From: Himantopus leucocephalus
Lineage: Eukaryota; Chordata; Aves; Charadriiformes; Recurvirostridae
DNA length: 64,000 nucleotides
Assembly: GCA_003993805.1 (NCBI GenBank)
Contig: RSEF01000031.1
Location: 18,993,398 to 19,057,397, forward strand
Direction of reading: 5' to 3'
Made by a program: the position numbers and the translations under genes. The notes beneath the pieces were generated by a model, which saw only the letters and a list, made by a program, of their open reading frames with translations, made no database searches and was not told the origin of the DNA. Shown piece after piece: positions 1 to 12,670 of the stretch. The first letter of the stretch is position 1. Every line of letters begins with the position of its first letter.

Positions 1-3000
1 TTTTTAAGGAAATAAATGAGAACATTTTCTTCTTAGCTTTTCATATCCTGTTGTCACTGGCAATGACAGTGACATGCCCAGACAAAATAGGCTTATAACA
101 GACACATCCAAACACTATGCAGTGGCAAGCAAAAAGTCTGCTTCCAGATATTTAAGAGGTTAATATAAAATTATGATGAAAAAAGCCAAACCAAAGCTAT
201 TAGGCACAGGAGTTAGCATGGCAATTCATCTCTTACACTCAGCATAATTATTAGATATGTCAGTCTTGGTTCAAATTAAAAGCACTGGAGTAGAAGAGCC
301 TGCTAAGCCGTTGAGTCCACAGAGCAAGTTATACGCACCTTTTTGTTAACTGGTCAAGCTGCATTTGGAGTCAGTAGTCCTCTTTCTGTCAGTACCCCTT
401 TTTGGAAGTGTACTGTGAAAGCTCATTCCTTTGCTGGTTAGGTGCTTTTTCATCTCCAGCTCAGAGGTACTCAGGACTAGTTTATACTCACTTCTTCTTA
501 ATGTCCAGTGTCGGCTCCAGTATACAAAAGTCTAAATAGTTCTCATTCCCTAATGTTCACTCCAGATTATTATCTGGAGAAACAAGCTCATGTTTTGCTT
601 CCTCTTTTTTATTTAGATTTCTCTCATTAGGTAAGTTCTTCATTCTTCTGGTCTTCCTAATAACCTTCTGAGCTGCGCTATTTTGGTGGCTTCTTGGCAT
701 CCTGTGTTAGACTAACCCACTTAGGACTTTATCTCTGGTTTTGCCACTATTTGGAGAAGGGGATTTTGCCTTACTACCTTGAGTGGGAATTGGACATATG
801 TTTCTTAAGCTACCCTTTTCATGGAGAACGTAGACTTAGGTTAAAGAAAGGCAAATGAGGGATAATGCCCTATCTCACCACAGGTAGATTCGCCATAATT
901 CATGTGCTAGAGCCTTGCCAGAACCATTCTTTACTGCACCTTGCATTCTGCTGTCCTGGGCAGCTGCCAGCACTGTGGTCACGTTCATGGTACTTCTGAC
1001 ATGAAGCAAGTAGATCTACTTCAAAATGGTTTAGATTGTCATTTCAGTGTGCCACTTACAATAAAACTTTGCAGTTCTAACTACACCTTTCGGACTGGGT
1101 TACGATATGCTTACACATATTCGTGAATCTAACCTCATAATACCTTGAAGCAGATAAGCTTCTCTTGATGCTGCCAAGTACATTGGTTCACAAGCTGTGC
1201 TCTGCAGATGGCTGGCAATCCGTAAATTCCAAATAAGTGGCTGGTGCATTGTCCACTGAACTCTGTTAAGTCTTATTAATTGGTCAGTTAAAAATTAGAT
1301 TATAAGGATTTGTGAGAATTAGCTGTGGCCTGCATATGTGGATATTGATGTATTCACTGAGAGCACACCAAAAGTAAGAGAAGTTAAGCAGTTTGCCCAA
1401 GATAAAGGAAAAAGGAAAAAAAAAATCATAGGATACCTCTGAAAGAGTTAGAAATAAAATCCAATCTCTAGATTATTGATCTGATATTTTACCTAGAAAA
1501 CCATTGATTTCTTCCTAACTGGGTTATATTGTCATAGTGTTCTTCTATATAAGGTTCTTGGTAACATTTGACTGATGATGATTTTTGATCTGCATATTAG
1601 ATATACTCACTTGTGTTGTATCCTACATAGAGTCTGGTGAGTTATAAACATTGAATTTTCCCCTTGTATTCCATTGTTTCAATATCCATTGATTATGTTT
1701 GACTAATTATATTTGACAAAAAGCAAAAAGATCACCTCACAAAAAGCTGCGTGTGCAGCAAACTCTTTCTTTTTACTAAAATAATGATTAAAGTCAGTTT
1801 CTTTTTAGAAAGCAATGGAAATGTATATATTTCTACAGTATATATAGAAAAGGAGTGTTGCTCTTGAAACAACTGTAAATTAGCTAATCAGTGTCTATCT
1901 ATCCTTACTGTAGATAGAAACGACATTTTCCCTGGGCTTACTGTCACTCTTTTCCTTTAAGACATGCCTGTTATTGTAATTTTTGAAAGAAATCAATGTA
2001 TTTGTGAAAGGCAGAAAGGAATGAGCCTCAGTATTTTCAGGCCCAACTTTTCTTGCCTTTTGCATTGTGTTTTCCAAGGGCAATTCATCCTGCATAAGGC
2101 ATCCAGAGTGAGGTGCATATATAATTGCAAACTGAAGTGATGTGCAGAGGTCATGGCATGCTGCTCTGCTTAAGTGAGAAAGCTGTTCAAATTAATTCTG
2201 TCAAAGAATGAGGTCCTCTAAGTCCATAAAGAGTAACATGGCTAAGTGTTTTTTTATTAAACACATACTTTTTCAGACATTTATTCTCAACCTTGCCCTG
2301 TTTTAACCAGTTCTTTTTGGATCAAGGAAACAGCTGAACATGAGACTTGAAAAGTACCTGGGTCTGGTGTAGAAAACTCTGCTTAATGGTTAAACTTGCC
2401 TATGCACATAAATAATCTTCATTTAAAGAGTTTAAAGATGTGCTGTAAGCAGGGAAGCATACAAAGCCATCCTTTTTTGTCCTTGGACTATATTCAAGCT
2501 GGGGACATATCTTCTCCCAAGTTTTGGTAAGGAGCAGAGGTGTGAGACCACCTGACTATAGGTCTGATCGTTGTCTTGAGCTTAGATTTCCCACTGGGTT
2601 TTCAAGTCTGCCCTGAGTCCTCTAGGAGGTGGCCTGAGACTGCCTTTGGTGCAAACATCCTGATGAGTGTAGGAATCTGAAAAGGAGCTCATTCTACAAA
2701 AAAACAAGTATGCAATATGCTAATGAAAATAGCCTTGTGCACTCTTTCTTCAATTTTACTAAATAAGGACAAATTTTTATTGAGAGAAAACTCAGTGTGT
2801 TTTGCTGAAAGTGATGCTTGTTTAATATATCCATTTAATCATTTAAGAAGAGAACTTTGTCAAAATAAAGGTAAAATTTTTGCTGTCTTGGAAACAGAAC
2901 GTCATAACATTAGCAAGGTTAGCATGTTTATTTGGATTCCCACAATGTGTGTACTATTTAATTAACAGGCCTGAACATGGCATTCCTGGTGATTATTTCA

Positions 3001-3929
3001 AGCATAGTTTTGAAAGCAGGAATATGACATCAGCACTAGCTTCTTTACATTTCTTTGCCAAATGGCTCCATAGTAAAGAGAGGTCCTGTTAGGAATGAAC
3101 TGACATATTAATACACTGGGAAGTGGTCTACAGGGCATTGAAGTCAGCAGCTTGCATATAAGGAAGAGAAGTACTGCGGGCATATTCACAAAGCTCAAGA
3201 GGACCAAGCATCTAAGTTTCCCTTACAGTCAGCAGAAAAATAGAGAGTCCTCTAGATTATCATTTAGAGTGGGAATCTGATGTAGGTGATACGAATTGTA
3301 CTCTTGGTACTTACTACAGAATGAGTGAGATTGGGAAGTAATGGCAAAATCTTAGCACCAGTACTGAGTCTGATGTTTCTTCAGACTGGTGCAAGCACTA
3401 GCACTTTTCTAAAACTCATTTGTGTTTTGGACGTGAGAAAGGATCACTATCAATAGTCTAGGGAAACTGGCTGTCTAGGTTATAGTTAGTCTCTCCAAAC
3501 AGTTTGAATTATTATCAATTCCTCACTAATCATCTCATAATTCCCCAGGTTAGAGGTGGGTAAGTTAGTCCTTTCCCATGCCTTTTGTATGCCTTCTGCA
3601 TCCTGTAATATGCAGACATACTCGTACCCTGGAATAAAAGCTGTCTGCAATTCCGTGTTTGACTTGCCCATAATTCTGCCTGTGGTACTGCAAGTAATGG
3701 ATCCATAAGTTCAAGGCACAGTGAAGGTGTTTGGTTTTATTTTATTATTATTTAAGAAATTCTAAGGAAACTATTGGGTTATCCACATGGGTAATCCACA
3801 TAAACACATTAATTTAGAGGAGCACTGAAATTTCATTGTGGGAAAAGTCTGTGTTTAAAATCATGCATAGGAAACACTGGTTCTTACTCAGAAACGCTAC
3901 ATAATGTACAAGATTTAGCAAGACTATTA

Positions 3930-3969
3930 TTAGAATCCAGGTCTCCTGATTCCTGTGCTCACTGGATCA
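3930..3969 (+). repeat. possible MIR-type SINE relic (tail end)
   Basis: The phrase AATCCAGGTCTCCTGATTCC followed by TGTGCTCACTGGATCA resembles the end of MIR elements (a 'cccaggtctcctgactcc...' pattern). The 100 bases before it are too diverged to align by eye. This is a pattern match to a remembered consensus, not an alignment. Confidence 0.3.
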
Positions 3970-6049
3970 TGAAGTGTTTCTGAAGTGTTAGGCATTAAAA
4001 TACATAGGGATGAATTGTACGGCACATAGGACTGGGGCAAGCAAATTAAAGCTAAAACCCATTTTGTAAACCTTAAGTGAGTTGAAGAAACTGCATGGAA
4101 GGCTTCCTAGGAGATAAAATGAGAGAAAATGATTATTCTTCTTGCAAGAAGTGGTAACTACTGGTTTCAGCTGCTGCGTTTCAGAGAGGAGCCAGAAGCG
4201 CAGTGGAACAGGCTGCCGGGGAAAGTACACAGATTACACACTGGCATCCCCAGCCACTGCACAGTCTTTTGTCTGCTGCACTTCATTGACGTGTTGTAAA
4301 TTGTGTGCAAATTGTTGGTTTTGTGCAACATCAACGTACTCTTTACTACTTTATACCCAGTTGTGATTAGACTGGTATAGACAGCACTTGATTTTCTTTT
4401 TCTCGTGTTCTAAGCAAAACATCCTCAAATAGTTTTACAATAAGGGAGAGTAGTGAAGGTGGACAGGATTTTTTCTTGTCTTTTGCTGTAGAAATCAGAA
4501 AGATGAAAGATTAGTAATGAGTATGCTTGGTAATATTTAGGTTTTTGTTCTAAAACTTCTTTGTTGCACACCTGTGAAAGAAGTGAATAAATACTAAGGC
4601 CAATGCAAACACTCAGGAAGCAAGCATGCAGGTACGCAATACTACATTTAATCAAGATCTTTAGTCACTACCAAATAAAACAGTAATTCTGAAATCAAAC
4701 ACTTCCTACTGCATTATTTATGATATATAAATCTTATACTGAATTTTGCCTCGAAGACTTGCTACTTCCATTGTCTCCTTCAGAACTTTTTGTCTCCACT
4801 TCTATATGTCACTTCAGTAGCCCAAAGAGGCTGGCGTACTGTTATTTGTACTATGAGACAGCAGAATTAGCTCAGAAAATGTATGCAGTAATTGAAATTC
4901 TGCTGAGAAAGTGGGTTAGTGTACAGCCCTCACACTTCTGCAAGGTCCTGGTTCCAGCTGTCCTCTCTGACTGCCCAAATGCACTCTGAGATGTCTAACT
5001 TAGAAAGCTTTGATGTGAGCTGCTTTTCCATAAACCTTTATCTTAGGATATGATGTCTGTTTTTCTGTCTGAAATCAGCATGCACATGTATTGCCCTCAG
5101 TATTGCCAAACTCAAAGAATTTAAAATCCTGCCAGGCTCTCAAGATACTTCAGATTTTTTTCTTTAAAAGCATGTGAGGTGAAACACTACCTAGTTCTGA
5201 GTTCTTTATTTTTGTCATCTGTTTTTTGAGTATCCCAGGTAGAATTTTGGTCAGGTTTTCAAACTAATCTCTGCAACTCTCCTGAAAGCCAAAAGCATTC
5301 TTTTTAGACATGAAACCCATTATATTTGAAGTCCCTAGAGCAAAAAAAGCTTGATATTTAGCAGTATTGAGTAATCTGCGCTTATTCAGGTATTTTATAT
5401 GGATTAAAGCTGTATTTTAAGGACTGAAACTTGTAAACATTGACACCTGCAACTTGTGATGATGTTGCATTAACATTGCAAATTCCAAAATTATAGAAGA
5501 AACTAGAACTACAAAAAAATCAAGACCTTATTTCAGAGCTATATACCCAACTCACTAATTAACAGTAGGATAACTGAAAACTGGTAATGGCAAAATGATT
5601 TGAATAAGGTTAGAGGCATTACAAAAGGCAACGTATTTACAGTAAAATAAATAGTTCAAGAATTGTATCATCAGATGTAAAATATATTAAGCTTTTGCTT
5701 GGAAATATGCCTCATATGTTATAACGCAGCATTGAGCTCTTATTTCCTTCTTGTACATGTGAAGTATCTTTGTCTGTATTTTCACCATCTATTTCATTCA
5801 TCACATTTTCTGAAAGTAGATCTTTTTAATGATATACTCAAGAACTGTCCTGGATTTTTAGAATTTTTTTTTTGGTACCAGTCTCCAGTGATGTTTACAT
5901 TCTCTTTTGCAACTGTAACTATAAACACTGAAACAAGAATCATAAAAAAGAATTAAACCTCTGTGAACTTCTTCTTGAATCGATTTGTATCTGTTATCAA
6001 AAACTCCAATAAAATCAAAATGTTTCAAGTTTTATGTGATGCAAGACAG

Positions 6050-6079
6050 TAAAATATTTCTCTTTATTTTGAATTACAG
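6050..6079 (+). promoter_or_regulatory. RAB3C: splice acceptor of RAB3C exon
   Basis: The intron ends in a T-rich stretch and TTACAG directly before the ATG at 6080. The acceptor falls exactly where human RAB3C passes from its short first coding exon into the Rab3-common exon. Confidence 0.85.
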
Positions 6080-6307
6080 ATGGCATCTGCTCAAGATTCC
6101 AGATATGGCCAGAAAGATACATCTGACCAGAACTTTGATTACATGTTCAAACTGCTCATTATCGGCAACAGCAGTGTTGGGAAAACCTCCTTTTTGTTCC
6201 GATATGCTGATGATTCCTTTACATCTGCATTTGTAAGCACAGTTGGGATTGATTTCAAAGTAAAAACGGTTTTCAAAAATGAAAAAAGAATTAAGCTACA
6301 GATTTGG
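6080..6307 (+). CDS. RAB3C: RAB3C coding exon: N-terminus, P-loop and switch I
   Basis: RAB3C is a Rab3-family GTPase on secretory and synaptic vesicles that controls regulated exocytosis with RIM and rabphilin effectors. This exon is 228 nt, 76 complete codons. Counting from the Met at 6080, the nucleotide-binding P-loop GNSSVGKT is at residues 29-36 and switch I ([11 protein letters not shown]) at 53-63, with T54 the magnesium-coordinating threonine of the family. The exon ends at IKLQIW, just before the WDTAGQE junction. The variable N-terminus (MASAQD...RYGQKD...[10 protein letters not shown]) is what points to RAB3C rather than RAB3A, B or D. It is bounded by TTACAG before and TGG|GTAAGC after, so the donor is phase 0; four further intron codons stay open before TAA. 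Human RAB3C has about eight more residues from an upstream exon, so this Met may be internal, or the start of a shorter product. There are no stops or odd residues, so it looks functional. Confidence 0.96.
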
Positions 6308-6313
6308 GTAAGC
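6308..6313 (+). promoter_or_regulatory. RAB3C: splice donor, phase 0
   Basis: GTAAGC follows the TGG codon that ends the exon and matches the consensus donor well. It joins in frame to GAC at 53131, recreating the WDTAGQE motif across the junction. Confidence 0.92.
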
Positions 6314-6405
6314 CAAAAATAATAATTCTATGAACTAAGCAAGCTTTAGCAGTTTGATAGATAGCATTTAAGCTACTGTAGGTTTGCACTGAATGTCATT
6401 ACCTT

Positions 6406-6422
6406 TATATATATATATATAT
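6406..6422. repeat. (TA)n microsatellite
   Basis: Perfect TA dinucleotide run of about 17 bases. Confidence 0.9.
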
Positions 6423-8080
6423 GGCATAGTAATGAAAAAGCAGTTAATTATTTCTTGCATCATTTTTCTGTCTTGAATAATAGAGTGTAGACAGTATTTT
6501 AAGGTATTGAAGAATAGCAGAGTATATATACTGAATTAAATTCCATTAAGGTATAACACAGGTTGACACATTGATATCTGTGCAGTGAGGTGTAAACAAT
6601 GGTGCAATATATAGGCTATTGAAAGTGATACACATTATTAAAAGTACCTTGAAATACCAGTTAGAATCTGCTTTCTTCCCACACAAATTATGAATTCATG
6701 TAGGAGCTATGATAGTGGATGCATAACAGAAGGCATAATTTTTTCCTCTACTAGTTATTTTTGTCATCCTGATCACCTGAAACATCTTCCTTCTTCTGCT
6801 GAAGAAGCAAACATGTGGAAAGAGAGAGTGTAAGAACTATGTTGCCCAAGTGTACAAACCCTCTCATCCCTTGCCTACACCTTAGAGATGGTAGAAAGGT
6901 GCCAAATGTAGGAAAGTGTGATGCCAGGGGACAGATGTTCTTTTCTGCAAACTTCCCTCAGAAATAAAGGATAGTCAAAACTTATTTATGCAAGAGCCAC
7001 TGATGCTCACACCTTCTAATTCTTAGGTGATATTCACCTAAGAGAGAGGGGGGATAGCAGAACATTTAACAATGTGGGACCTGGAGTTAAAGCTTCAGCT
7101 CTTTGCCATCTTCCTTAGGTGCTCGAAGATTTTGAGCAATATTTCCTTTGTGAGGTATTTGTAACAGCCTTATTAAACAAAATTTTGGGGTATTTGTGCA
7201 TGGATACAAGTCATTTAGAAATTTAGTTAATGATGGGCAGTCATTGAATCTTGGGAAACCTTGGATCAAATACAACAAGTTCATCTAACATGTTTTGAAC
7301 AGCAGGTAAATTGAGTATCTTTAATATGGCACAAAGGTGAATTTCCCAGAGTTTCCTAGGCTATATCTCATTCATATCTTTTTAAGTAGGCTTCAGCTCT
7401 TGATATATCAAATAATTTCTTGTTCCGAGCCCTCTAGGAACAGGAACAGAGACTCTGCCTCTCACCTTCTATACCTTTTTAAGCTTAGATTCCCGCTAAT
7501 TATCATGAGTATAACAGTGCTACATACTAGGTAACTCTATGCCAAGTGCATGCTTTCACTGCTGTAACTTGCTAGTTTCATTGCAGTACTTTAATGTTGA
7601 AGAACACATGGTAATTCACATACTGACATTATCTTACTATTTTTTGATAATGGACCAATAAAAATGGGTTCACATTATAGTCCTGACACAGTTCTTGTTT
7701 TAACTACCAAGTATCCTCTACAATAGATTTTATTGTTCATGTCTCTCCTGGCAAAAGCAACAACGTTAGTTTAAGATGTTTTATTAATGTGATTAGTTTG
7801 ACACCAGTATATTTCTCATAATGCCTCTCCATGGCAGACTACAAATATGTGCTTGGCGCAAAGCAGTCCGTTAACGTAAATGTGTTCATGGCTATCCATG
7901 GCATAGAAAGGATGTAGCACCTGTATTCTTGCCAGCTGGAATAAACTTCCGCTTCTAGTAAAATGGACATTTTGTTGTTCTTTGCATGGCAGCAACATGC
8001 AGAGTCCATACGGACTCTGACAGTCCTTGCCTAAAAAAACTTGCAATTGAAACATGAAAAACAAGGGCTTCTTGTCCTTT

Positions 8081-8170
8081 AGAGAGGAAGGAACAGAGGC
8101 TTAAAGCATGGAAGAGGCCTTCCTAAAGTCACCTACCAGGACATAGTGTTAGAGACAGGACTTCAGATCT
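8081..8170 (+). repeat. possible MIR/CORE-SINE relic
   Basis: The order of phrases GGAACAGAGGCTTAAAGCA, CCTAAAGTCACCTACCAG and AGAGACAGGACTTCAGATCT follows the MIR core order (gaactgaggc..., ...aaggtcac..., ...cagg...). It is old and diverged. The call rests on a remembered consensus. Confidence 0.4.
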
Positions 8171-10350
8171 TACTTACATGCTAAAACTTTTTACCCCAGC
8201 CAGTACTGCATCTTGGTTTGGGGTTTTTTCGTGTTAAAATTTTAATGCCAGTTCTTAAAAAACCTTGTCATTGCCAAATTAACTCAAATTGCAACAGCTA
8301 ACTATTGCTGTTTGCACTTCTTAGATGGAGTATTCTGCATTGGAGCATTATGTTGCAGGCAAGCTTGCTGGTAAATCGGTTGACTGTTGTACCTCTAGAA
8401 CCTTAAATAAAATGAGTTAAGTATCTCAGAAAGCTATTGTAGTGCACAACATCTGAAATAGGGCACTGTTACCCCATCTTGTAAGCTATATCAACAGCCG
8501 TATTGTTCTTAATATGCAGTATCTGTGTATGTAACATCTGCCTATATAATATTATGCTTTATTACTTTTCCTTGATTATGCAAATGTCATTCTAAAATGA
8601 ATAGTACTTCTGCAATATCCATTTCCATTTCAAACTGCATTTATGAAAGACCGTTTACGTTAGATAAAATAAGAAATTGAATGAATCATAATGAGTGTGA
8701 TTTGATGTTAATTCTGAGTAGAAACTTGCATAAGGTTATAACACTTCCTTCAAAATCACTGGCAAAGTATTTGGTGAAATCATCTGATAAATGATATTCA
8801 ACATATATGAAATAAAACATTCTGCAAAATCTCACGGGTTTGAATAGTCAGAAGAAACTGAAAATGCAACTTTAAAATGTGTTCTGAATGACAAAATCGG
8901 AACTGAATTACTTTGCCATGTACTGCAGTGAAGAAATACATGGAATACCGCTTTTCTGCTGTCCTTGCCTGGCAATAAGATGCACAAATGTGTTAACAGT
9001 AATGCTGTTAAGTCACTACAATTCTGTAGCTAGAGGCACAGTTAATCCAACATGTATCCTGTTACAATTTTGTTCATGTTCTTCTTGAGTAGACATTTAA
9101 ACTTCATGTTTAATAGACCTTGCAGCATGATACTTTGTGCTCAACTTGAAGTATGATGGACCCTCAAAGACTGATTTCCTCAGAAGAAGATTCTCATATG
9201 CTTACCAGTGAAGGATGCAAGTTTGTTTAAAAGTCAGCATGGGCACTCAAGGAAGCAGAGTCATTATTTCTTAAGAAAATTCACTGGGTGATTGTCACAG
9301 ATGAACTAGCAAGGGTTAACAGGTTGAAGTAGGTGCTGCCTTGCATACTGGGTTGCCCTGCAAGTCTTTTGTTTATTTGAAGTTTTTTTTTTTGCTTTGA
9401 GGCAATGATATCTTATTCTTGGATTCAAAGGATCTGAATTTATTTGTCGTCTTTCATTGTTCAAGTCAGGGAGGGTGGAGCTCTCTCTAGTACTTACCTT
9501 TGTTACTTTTTCATATGGTCAGAAAGAGCCTGCTGGGTGCACTGTAACGTTTGCCTTTTTTCTTTTCAGTCAAACACCTTATTTCCACAATATTTCTTAC
9601 TGGAATTGAGAGAGGTTCAGAGTTCAAGTGCTATATTCATTAGTGATAGGGCATTACCTTGTCATAGGACCACCAGCTGGCCCTGAAATTTTGCTTCACA
9701 GCAAGTTAGAAATGTGACAACCCTGATATGGACATTACAAAAAAAGCATATTCACAGTTTTTTTACCATTTAAAGGAGAAAAATACATAAAAAAGATGTT
9801 TTAGCTAAAAAGGTATTGATTTCTCAACAGAAACGATAAGAAATTTTGGGAAGGAATTGTGTCTGTATGCAGCACATAGGTGCATAGGATAAAAGTCCAT
9901 CAGAGGGCTTTAGGATGTTTTACAGTGTCAAATAATAAACAGCAATACATTTTTCCTCCATTTGGTTTGAGCTAGTAATATTAAAGGGATGAGACTGGAA
10001 GGCTTTAAGATTCTTTTGGTTTCAAACTGCTAGATTTTAAATTATGTTGAATTAAGAAAAAAGCTTGTCAGTACTAGTTCTGACAAAAAAGCACACTAAA
10101 GAAAATGATTAAAAGCTCAAAGAGGTGCAAATCAGAAAATAAAATTTTTAACCTTATAAATCTATCACTGTATTCACTGTATAAATCACTACATTCAGTA
10201 TACCCTGTAGCTGCGATGCCATAAAGGTTTGCATTACTTCTGTAACTTGGTCAGTGGTTTAATAGAAGCAACAGAATGCAAGAGCTTATGGAGAAAATAT
10301 ATGCTAAATTGGACAGTAGAACTTGTTACCTAACGTTTAGAAAAGACTGT

Positions 10351-10607
10351 TTCAGTTGGAAGGGACCTACGGTGATCACCTAGTCCAACTGCCTGACCAC
10401 TTCAGGGCTGACCAAAAGTTAAAGCATGTTATTAAGGGCATTGCCCAAATGCCTCCGAAACACTGACAGTTTTGGGGCATCAACCTCTCTAGGAAGACTG
10501 GTCCAGGGTTTGACCACCCTCTCAGTAGAGAAATGCTTCCTGATGTCCAGTCTAAACTTCCCCTGGCACAGCTTTGAACCATTCCCATGTGTCTTATCAC
10601 TGGATAT
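10351..10607 (-). repeat. CR1 copy 1, 3' untranslated end
   Basis: This is the non-coding 3' part of the element, nearly identical to the end of the + strand copy at 43.3-43.6 kb, as an inverted repeat. It includes the typical CR1 phrase (reading -) CCTTCCAACTGAAA. The open frames here on both strands are shadows, shared by both copies only because the DNA is conserved. Confidence 0.85.
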
Positions 10608-11300
10608 TCAGGAGAAGAGCTCAGCACCTCCCTCTCCACTTCTCCTCAGGAAGCTGTAGAGAGCAAGGAGGTCACCCTTCAGCCTCCTTCTCTCTAAATT
10701 AGACAAACCCAAAGTCCTTAGCCGCTCCTCGTAGGCCATGCCTTCCAGCCCTTTCTCCAGCTTTGTTGCCCTCCTCTGGACACCTTTGAGTACATGAGCA
10801 TCATTCTTAAATTGTGGGGCCCAGAACTGCACACAATACTTAAAGTGAGGCTGCACCAACGGTGAATACAGAGGGATAATCATCTCTTTTGACTGGTGGG
10901 TTATGCTGTGTTTGATGCACCTCAGGATGCAGTTTGCCCTCTTGGCTGCCAGGGCACACTGCTGACTCATACTGAGCCTGCTGTCGACCAGCACCCCCAG
11001 ATCCCTCTCTGCAGGGCTGTGCGCCAGCCACTCCTCTCCCGATTTATACTTGTGGCTGGCGTTACTATGTCCTAGGTGCAGAATCTGGCATTTGGACTTG
11101 TTAAATTTCATCCCATTAATCATAGCCCAATGCTCCAGTCTATCTAGATCCCCCTGCAAGGCCTCCTGACTCTCAAGAGAATCAAGAGCACCTCCCAGTT
11201 TGGTGTCGTCAGCAAACTTGCTAATGATGCATTCCAGTCCTGCATCCAGATTGTTGATAAATATATTGAACAGAACTGGCTCTAGAACTGAGCCGCGAGG
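10608..11300 (-). pseudogene. CR1 reverse transcriptase, catalytic and C-terminal part
   Basis: One - strand frame stays open from at least 11300, beyond the usual start codons. It reads SSVPRGSVLEPVLFNIF, then KFADDTKLGG with the two catalytic aspartates at 11205-11210, then QGDLDRLEHW, and the RT C-terminus with LGVLVDSRL and [13 protein letters not shown]. The catalytic FADD is intact even though the element as a whole is broken. The frame differs by one base from the upstream RT block at 11405-11902. It is a relic, not a functional gene. Confidence 0.88.
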
Positions 11301-11404
11301 AACACTGCTGGTGAACAGTCAACAGCCAGATGTGGCCCCATTCACTACAAAACTTTGAGCTCTGCCCTTCAGCCCTTTCTTCACCCAGTGCGCCATGAAC
11401 CCAC

Positions 11405-11902
11405 TTATCCCACAGTTGGACAACTTGTCCAGAAGGATGCTGTGAGGGACAGTATCAAAAACCTTACTAAAATCCAGACATCCACTGCCTTCCCTTCATC
11501 CACTAGACAGGTGACCTTATCGTAGAAGGATATCAAACTGGTTAAATGGGACTTTGCCTTTGTGAACCCATGTTGACTGTGCCTGATGATTGCATTGTTC
11601 TTTAAATGTCTTTCACTAGTATCCAGTATCATCTTCTCCATAATTGTTCCAGGAACTGAGATTAGACTAACAGGTCTGTAGTTTACTTCCCTCATGCCCT
11701 TTCTGTAGACTGGAACAATACTGGCTGGTTTCCAGTCAGTGGGGACCTCCTCAGACTCCCAAGGCCTTTGGTAGATGATAGAGAGGTGTCCTGCCATAGC
11801 AGCCGCTAGCTCCTTCAGAACTCTGGGATGAATCCCATCAGGCGCCCTGGACTTGTGAACATTCAGCTGATACAGCTGGTCCCTTACAATTTCAGTGTCC
11901 AC
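11405..11902 (-). pseudogene. CR1 reverse transcriptase, N-terminal part
   Basis: This frame holds RT fingers/palm motifs of CR1: SRAPDGIHPRVLKELA, WKPASIVPVYRKG, NYRPVSLISVPGTIMEK and HGFTKAKSHLTSL. It ends in a run unlike CR1 after WILVRFL, which is where the frameshift lies (about 11480-11500). The frame class equals that of the EN block at 12095-12580 but differs from the catalytic block. Confidence 0.87.
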
Positions 11903-12094
11903 AAATGGGAAGTCACTGTTCCCACATTCGTGGTCCTCTGACTCAGGGGACCGGGTAGCCCAAGGTCTATCAGATTATTAAAGACCGAGGCAAAAAACGC
12001 ATTGCTTTTTCTTCATCCCTTTTGGTTAGATGACCATCTTCAAAAAGTATCCGTTCAATGTTTTTTTTAGACCTCTTTTTGCTATTAACATACT

Positions 12095-12670
12095 TTAAAA
12101 AAACCCTTCTAGACATCTGAAACAATATTGGCCAGTTTCAACTCTAATTGAGCTTTGGCATTTCATGTCTTCTCCCTGCATAAACAAACCACAGCTCTGT
12201 AATCTTCCTGTGAAAGCCTGACCTGGCTTCCAGAGATCATACAGTTTCTTTTTCCTCATGAGCTTCATGAGGAGTTCCCTGTTCAGCCAAGCTGGTCTTC
12301 TGCCCCATTTGCTTGACTTACGACACGGTGGAATTGCCTGCTCCTGTGTTTCTAAAAGGTGCTTCTTAAAGACTGACCAGCACTCATGGACTCTTAAGCC
12401 CTCAAAAGCAGATTCCCAGGGTACCCTGCTAAATAGCTCCCTGAATAGCTTAAAGTTTTCTCTCCTGAAGTCCAGGGTATCAACTCTGCTGTCCTTTTTT
12501 CTCATTACACTGAAAATTTTAAACTCAACCATTTCATAATCACTGTGGCCAAGACAGCCGCCTACCATCACATCCCCCACGAGTCATTCTCTATTCACAA
12601 ATAGCAAGTCCAGGAGGGCATCTTTCCTTGTTGGCTCACTGAGTACCAGTGACAAGAAGCTATCCCCTAC
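12095..12670 (-). pseudogene. CR1 endonuclease C-terminus and linker
   Basis: Reading from 12670 the frame gives a KDALLDLLFVNRE segment, an in-frame TGA at 12584-12586, then GDVMVGGCLGHSDYEMVEF (end of the apurinic-type endonuclease fold) and the RRPAWLNRELL linker. Further - strand stops follow after 12095. The earlier catalytic residues of EN are absent because the copy is 5'-truncated. Confidence 0.82.

Larger units (their letters stand above)
1..6079 (+). other. RAB3C: RAB3C upstream intron (3' portion), no gene seen
   Basis: This is AT-rich non-coding DNA leading into the acceptor of the exon at 6080. All open frames are short (under 90 codons), overlap on both strands and resemble nothing I recognise. 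Faint MIR-like phrases occur at about 1378-1410 (AAGTTAAGCAGTTTGCCCAA) and 3930-3969; only the second is listed separately. That this is an intron follows from human RAB3C, where a short first coding exon encodes about eight residues before the methionine that opens the exon at 6080. That first exon was not found here and should lie upstream. Confidence 0.8.
6308..10350. other. intronic stretch without genes
   Basis: Nothing gene-like is seen. It holds a short TA dinucleotide run (6406-6422), a possible MIR relic (8081-8170) and a T-run near 9380. Confidence 0.8.

Noticed and set aside
5985..6236. + strand ORF overlapping the RAB3C exon in another frame
   Set aside because: It is a shadow of the RAB3C exon; the true frame starts at 6080 and shows all the Rab motifs.
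10376..10639. - strand ORF with a twin at 43318-43581 (+)
   Set aside because: Sense-strand shadow of the CR1 3' UTR, which is non-coding in known CR1 elements.
10426..10659. + strand ORF, and its twin on the - strand at 43295-43531
   Set aside because: Near-identical peptides at two loci looked like a gene family, but they are antisense translations of the same CR1 3' UTR in two copies.
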